DNA of 64,000 nucleotides, from assembly GCA_022820485.1 (NCBI GenBank), contig JAJEFJ010000104.1:232213-296212 (forward strand). The letters run 5' to 3'. This document shows, one piece after another, positions 61,362-64,000 of the stretch. The DNA is from Candidatus Latescibacterota bacterium (lineage in GTDB: Bacteria > Latescibacterota > UBA2968 > UBA8231). The position numbers and the translations under genes were made by a program. Below the pieces are notes generated by a model. It made no database searches. It saw nothing but the letters and a program-made list of their open reading frames with translations, and was not told where the DNA came from. Numbering within the stretch: the first letter of the stretch is position 1; the number at the start of each line of letters is the position of its first letter.

Positions 61362-63737
61362 GTGAAGCTACGTTTTGTGATATATTGCTCTGTCATTCTG
61401 AGCCTTTCGGCTTCGCTCAAGATAAACTCCGCGCAGCGGAGTCGAAGAATCTCCTACCGGCGAGGCCGAGTAGCGTACTTATCGATACTAGGCGCGCTCC
61501 TACTCGCCGCCCAAGCCCTCGGAGCCGAGGAACTGCGCCTCGGTGGGCCGGGCGGCTGGAGCGAGTGGACGCTGCCCGGCGACGCGGTCGATGTCGCCGA
61601 CGGCGTGCTCAAACCCGCGTTCGTGCGCCAGAATATCGACGCGGTGCAAAACGCCGCGACTTTTGGCGGCGGCATCCGCGCCGCAGGAACAGCGCTGAAT
61701 CGTGCAACCCTCCTGATAGACGGAGACGTGGAGACGGCTTGGACGCCTGCCGCAGAAGCACCGCTGGAGGATTGGTGGATAGAGGTTGAACTAGGCCGGG
61801 TGGTCTCGGCGCGCACCATACGCCTGCACTTTGCCGAGGACGGTGAGCCGCTCGAATTCTTCAAGGTTTTCACTTCCGACGGCGAGCCTTTTTTCACCAG
61901 CGCCGGCGTGGCCATTGAAGGAACCCTGCGCTACAACAACCGCCGCCTATACAGCTTTAACCAAGATCGGGCCATCGAGATCGACTTTGGCCTCAAGCCC
62001 CTCAGGCGCATTCGCATCCAAGCCGACAGGAAGACGCTTGGTGCCCAGCTCAGCGAGTTGTCGGTAGAAAGCGTGGGCGACAATCTGTCCTTGGGTGCGC
62101 GAGAACGCGGCGGTCAGATTGACGTGCACAGCCTAGTCGGCTCCGGCCGGGATGAGCGCCATGAGAACCCCTTGATCAGCCGCAACCTAATTGACGGGGA
62201 CATTACCTCGTACTGGGGTCGCAAGGAGGGACGCGGAGTGACGCCGATGGGGCTTTTTATCCTCGACTTGGGCGTGCTTTTTTGGGTGGATCGAGTGCGG
62301 TTGTTAGGGGATTTCACCGGGCTGCCGACGACCGGCGAGAGGGCCCGCACTCGCTTTGGATCCATCAATTACCTGTGGTACAAGATGTCGGGGTCGGACG
62401 GCTCGCTGGCCCCGGACGGCTCACTGCGCTGGGTCTCGCTGGGGGAATTGCCCGAATCGCTGCGCAACCGCCGCGATATCGTCCACTTTGAGGAGCGATT
62501 CTCCCTGACTAAGTTGCGCTACGTCCGACTCCTCTTTGGCATGACTTCTGGCGCACTCTCGGGCACGACCGCGGAGTTCCAAGTCTTTGGCGAAGGGTTT
62601 CCCGCCGCCTTGACGGCGCTCTCGCCGATTTTCGACTTGGGCGGGAAAAAGACGATCTCGGCGCTCGATTGGCAATCCCAAGTGCCGCCCGCTACTCGCC
62701 TAGAGATCCGCAGTCGCACCGGCAATCTGCTCGAAGAAGAGTACTTTTTCTACGACAAAAACGGCAAAGAAGTCTCCGCCAGAAAATACGACAAGCTCAT
62801 TCCCTCTTTTCGCGGACGCATCGACACCGTGCGCACAATAGGCTCGGACTGGAGCAACTGGAGTCCGGTTTACGAGGTTCCCGGTCAAGGTTTTTTGTCG
62901 CCGGGGCCGCGGCAGTTCGCCCAAATCGAGGTGCAGCTTTTGAGCGAAGATCCGTTTAGCGCCCCAGCACTGGAAACGCTGACCCTGCACTTCCACCCGC
63001 CGCTGGTGCAACAGACGCAGGCGGAAATCTACCCGGCCGAGGTCGAGCCGGGCGCGCCGCAATCTTTCACCTATTTCCTCCGCGCTACCGCGACTTCGGC
63101 CAACCGGGGATTCGACCAAATCCTGCTGAGTTCGTCGGCCGCCGTGCTCTTCAGAACCTTGCGCATAAACGGAGAACAAGCCTCCGTCCAAATCGAGGAG
63201 CGAGCCGACGGGACCCTGCTCGTCCTCGACCGCACCGTGCGGCGCTCGGGGCTTTTGGAGATCGATTTCGAGAGTACGCTTTATCTCAACCAGACTCGTT
63301 TTGACGCCTTGCTCTTCAACAGCAATTTGGAGGGCCAAGTGCAACAGGTTGACGCCGGGGATGCCAGCGAGGCCGTAGCGAGTGAGACAGTGTCCGTAGC
63401 CCTGCCCGCAGACCCCGGTTTGCTCGATAACCTGACGATCTCAACCCAAGTTCTAACCCCCAATGGCGACGGCATTGGCGACCAACTCGTCCTCGAATTC
63501 AATCTGCTCAAAGTGCTGGACCCGCGCACCGTGCGAGTGGCCATTTTCGACCTGACCGGGCGGCGAGTGCATCTTTTGAGCGAAGCAGAGCAGGTAGCCG
63601 GACGAGTGGCCTTGGCATGGGACGGACGCGACCACGCTGGCGGCCTAGTAGCACCGGGAAACTACGTCCTGCGCGTCGAAGTCAGCGGCGACGCACGCAC
63701 CGACCAAGTCAGCCGAATCGTTTCCGTGGCCTACTAA
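61362..63737 (+). CDS. Secreted discoidin-domain protein, paralogue B, 5' end altered by a repeat
   Basis: A paralogue of the 36697 gene with the same order: LIDGDVETAWTP...WWIEVELGRVVSARTIRLHF, LIDGDITSYWGR...LFILDLGVLFWVDRVRLLG, SDGSLAPDGSL, FYDKNGKEVSARKYDKLI, TPNGDGIGDQ and a FlgD-like end. The frame from GTG 61362 (a weak AGGTAGG is upstream) begins MKLRFVIYCSVILSL, of which most is written by an interspersed repeat. The natural-looking signal peptide VAYLSILGALLLAAQALGA lies about 38 residues further, with no ATG, GTG or TTG between. Whether it is still exported is uncertain. Confidence 0.75.
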   Translation: MKLRFVIYCSVILSLSASLKINSAQRSRRISYRRGRVAYLSILGALLLAAQALGAEELRLGGPGGWSEWTLPGDAVDVADGVLKPAFVRQNIDAVQNAATFGGGIRAAGTALNRATLLIDGDVETAWTPAAEAPLEDWWIEVELGRVVSARTIRLHFAEDGEPLEFFKVFTSDGEPFFTSAGVAIEGTLRYNNRRLYSFNQDRAIEIDFGLKPLRRIRIQADRKTLGAQLSELSVESVGDNLSLGARERGGQIDVHSLVGSGRDERHENPLISRNLIDGDITSYWGRKEGRGVTPMGLFILDLGVLFWVDRVRLLGDFTGLPTTGERARTRFGSINYLWYKMSGSDGSLAPDGSLRWVSLGELPESLRNRRDIVHFEERFSLTKLRYVRLLFGMTSGALSGTTAEFQVFGEGFPAALTALSPIFDLGGKKTISALDWQSQVPPATRLEIRSRTGNLLEEEYFFYDKNGKEVSARKYDKLIPSFRGRIDTVRTIGSDWSNWSPVYEVPGQGFLSPGPRQFAQIEVQLLSEDPFSAPALETLTLHFHPPLVQQTQAEIYPAEVEPGAPQSFTYFLRATATSANRGFDQILLSSSAAVLFRTLRINGEQASVQIEERADGTLLVLDRTVRRSGLLEIDFESTLYLNQTRFDALLFNSNLEGQVQQVDAGDASEAVASETVSVALPADPGLLDNLTISTQVLTPNGDGIGDQLVLEFNLLKVLDPRTVRVAIFDLTGRRVHLLSEAEQVAGRVALAWDGRDHAGGLVAPGNYVLRVEVSGDARTDQVSRIVSVAY
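61391..61455. repeat. TGTCATTCTGAGC...GAAGAATCTC interspersed repeat
   Basis: Begins TGTCATTCTGAGC (61391-61403) and ends GAAGAATCTC (about 61444-61453), the form of a repeat seen in many bacterial genomes. It lies inside the coding frame of paralogue B between its GTG and the probable original signal peptide. Confidence 0.7.
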
Positions 63738-63799
63738 GATCCCATTCACCCCCACTAATTCCTAACTGACGTTACGCAGCGTTTGTCATGCCGGCACAA

Positions 63800-63827
63800 G
63801 TAGGGGCGGATTGAAACCGCCCCCTAC
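63800..63827. repeat. GTAGGGGCG palindromic repeat, copy 3
   Basis: GTAGGGGCGG, seven bases, CCGCCCCCTAC with one bulged C. It sits inside a second repeat that begins GTCATGCCGGCA at 63785. Confidence 0.8.
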
Positions 63828-63861
63828 AGGGTGTCGCGCCAAATCCGCATCGCGTGCAAGA

Positions 63862-63881
63862 CTGGATTCCCGCTTTTGCGG
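63862..63881. repeat. Truncated CTGGATTCCCGC hairpin repeat
   Basis: CTGGATTCCCGC, TTTT, GCGG: the left arm is complete but the right arm stops after four bases where GCGGGAATCCAG or GCGGGAATGAC would be expected. The break at 63881/63882 probably marks the end of the mobile element to the right. Confidence 0.55.
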
Positions 63882-63910
63882 TAGTATCTGTGTTGTGTGT
63901 CAAGCCTTTT

Positions 63911-64000
63911 TTAGCCTGCTTTGGCTTGGTGTTGCACCCAAGGGGTTCGTCGATGGGCAATGGCGTTGAGCAGCAGGAGCAGCTTGCGCATCACCGCGAC
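63911..64000 (-). mobile_element. IS110-family transposase, C-terminal end only
   Basis: The last 29 codons on the minus strand read VAVMRKLLLLLNAIAHRRTPW and a short basic tail before TAA (63913-63911). VAVMRKLL-x-x-LNA is the typical C-terminus of IS110/IS1111 transposases. The catalytic DEDD and Ser domains are outside the window. The 29 bases between the stop and 63882 would be the non-coding end of the element. Confidence 0.75.

Noticed and set aside
63772..63960. 62-codon minus-strand frame near the right edge
   Set aside because: It crosses three repeats and the probable end of an IS element, and a different minus-strand frame carries the IS110 transposase C-terminus.

Overview
The window is a GC-rich (roughly 60 %), gene-dense stretch of an uncultured Gram-negative bacterium. 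I infer a member of or near the FCB group, most like Latescibacterota or a similar lineage. The grounds are a SecA carrying the insertion typical of Bacteroidetes-type SecA, a short (282 aa) RpoD-like sigma factor, PorV/PorQ-like barrels, secreted proteins ending in FlgD-like Ig domains, several interspersed palindromic repeats and phytanoyl-CoA dioxygenase (PhyH) paralogues. No rRNA gene or taxon-defining marker is present, so the lineage is inference.

Layout. 1-20.6 kb: partial secA, a membrane glycosyltransferase, purC, two small unknown genes with rhaB, a sigma factor, a PHP phosphoesterase, then a tightly overlapping envelope operon (propeller protein, two PorV-like barrels, M50 protease, lipoproteins, YibQ-type deacetylase, tgt), yajC, fmt and membrane proteins. 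20.8-32.2 kb: tRNA-Ala(GGC), mfd, two PpiC/SurA chaperones (the first apparently starting at CTG), an S4 protein, a methyltransferase, a DHH phosphoesterase, a carbamoyltransferase, moaC, icd and lipB. 32.2-34.0 kb: an MntA/HepT toxin-antitoxin module in which HepT is fused in frame to a PhyH oxygenase, bracketed by a 24-bp near-perfect direct repeat. 34-39.6 kb: groEL with a CIRCE operator and no groES, a degenerate LytM protein, and a secreted discoidin/FlgD-Ig protein.

39.6-52.1 kb is a complete nitrate assimilation locus. One leftward operon encodes a fused DmsB-DmsC-like electron-transfer anchor, the catalytic nitrate reductase, the nitrate ABC transporter NrtA-B-C-D and an outer-membrane porin. 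A divergent operon encodes nitrite reductase NirBD. Each divergent transcript has a sigma-54 (-24/-12) promoter, and the 0.4-kb space between them holds short dyads at exact 20-bp steps, which points to nitrogen control by an NtrC-type activator. moaC, 9 kb away, could supply cofactor.

52.1-64 kb is accessory: a RelE/Phd toxin-antitoxin pair with a palindromic operator, a VapBC pair that looks leaderless, a PhyH protein with HxG instead of HxD, a DUF1611/dipeptide-epimerase pair resembling the DgcN-DgcA route of D-glutamate use, a C39 peptidase, and sugar genes (PfkB kinase, amidohydrolase, Nudix, mannonate dehydratase-like). A mosaic of repeats follows, then a paralogue of the 36.7-kb secreted protein whose 5' end is overrun by a repeat, and the C-terminus of an IS110-family transposase at the right edge.
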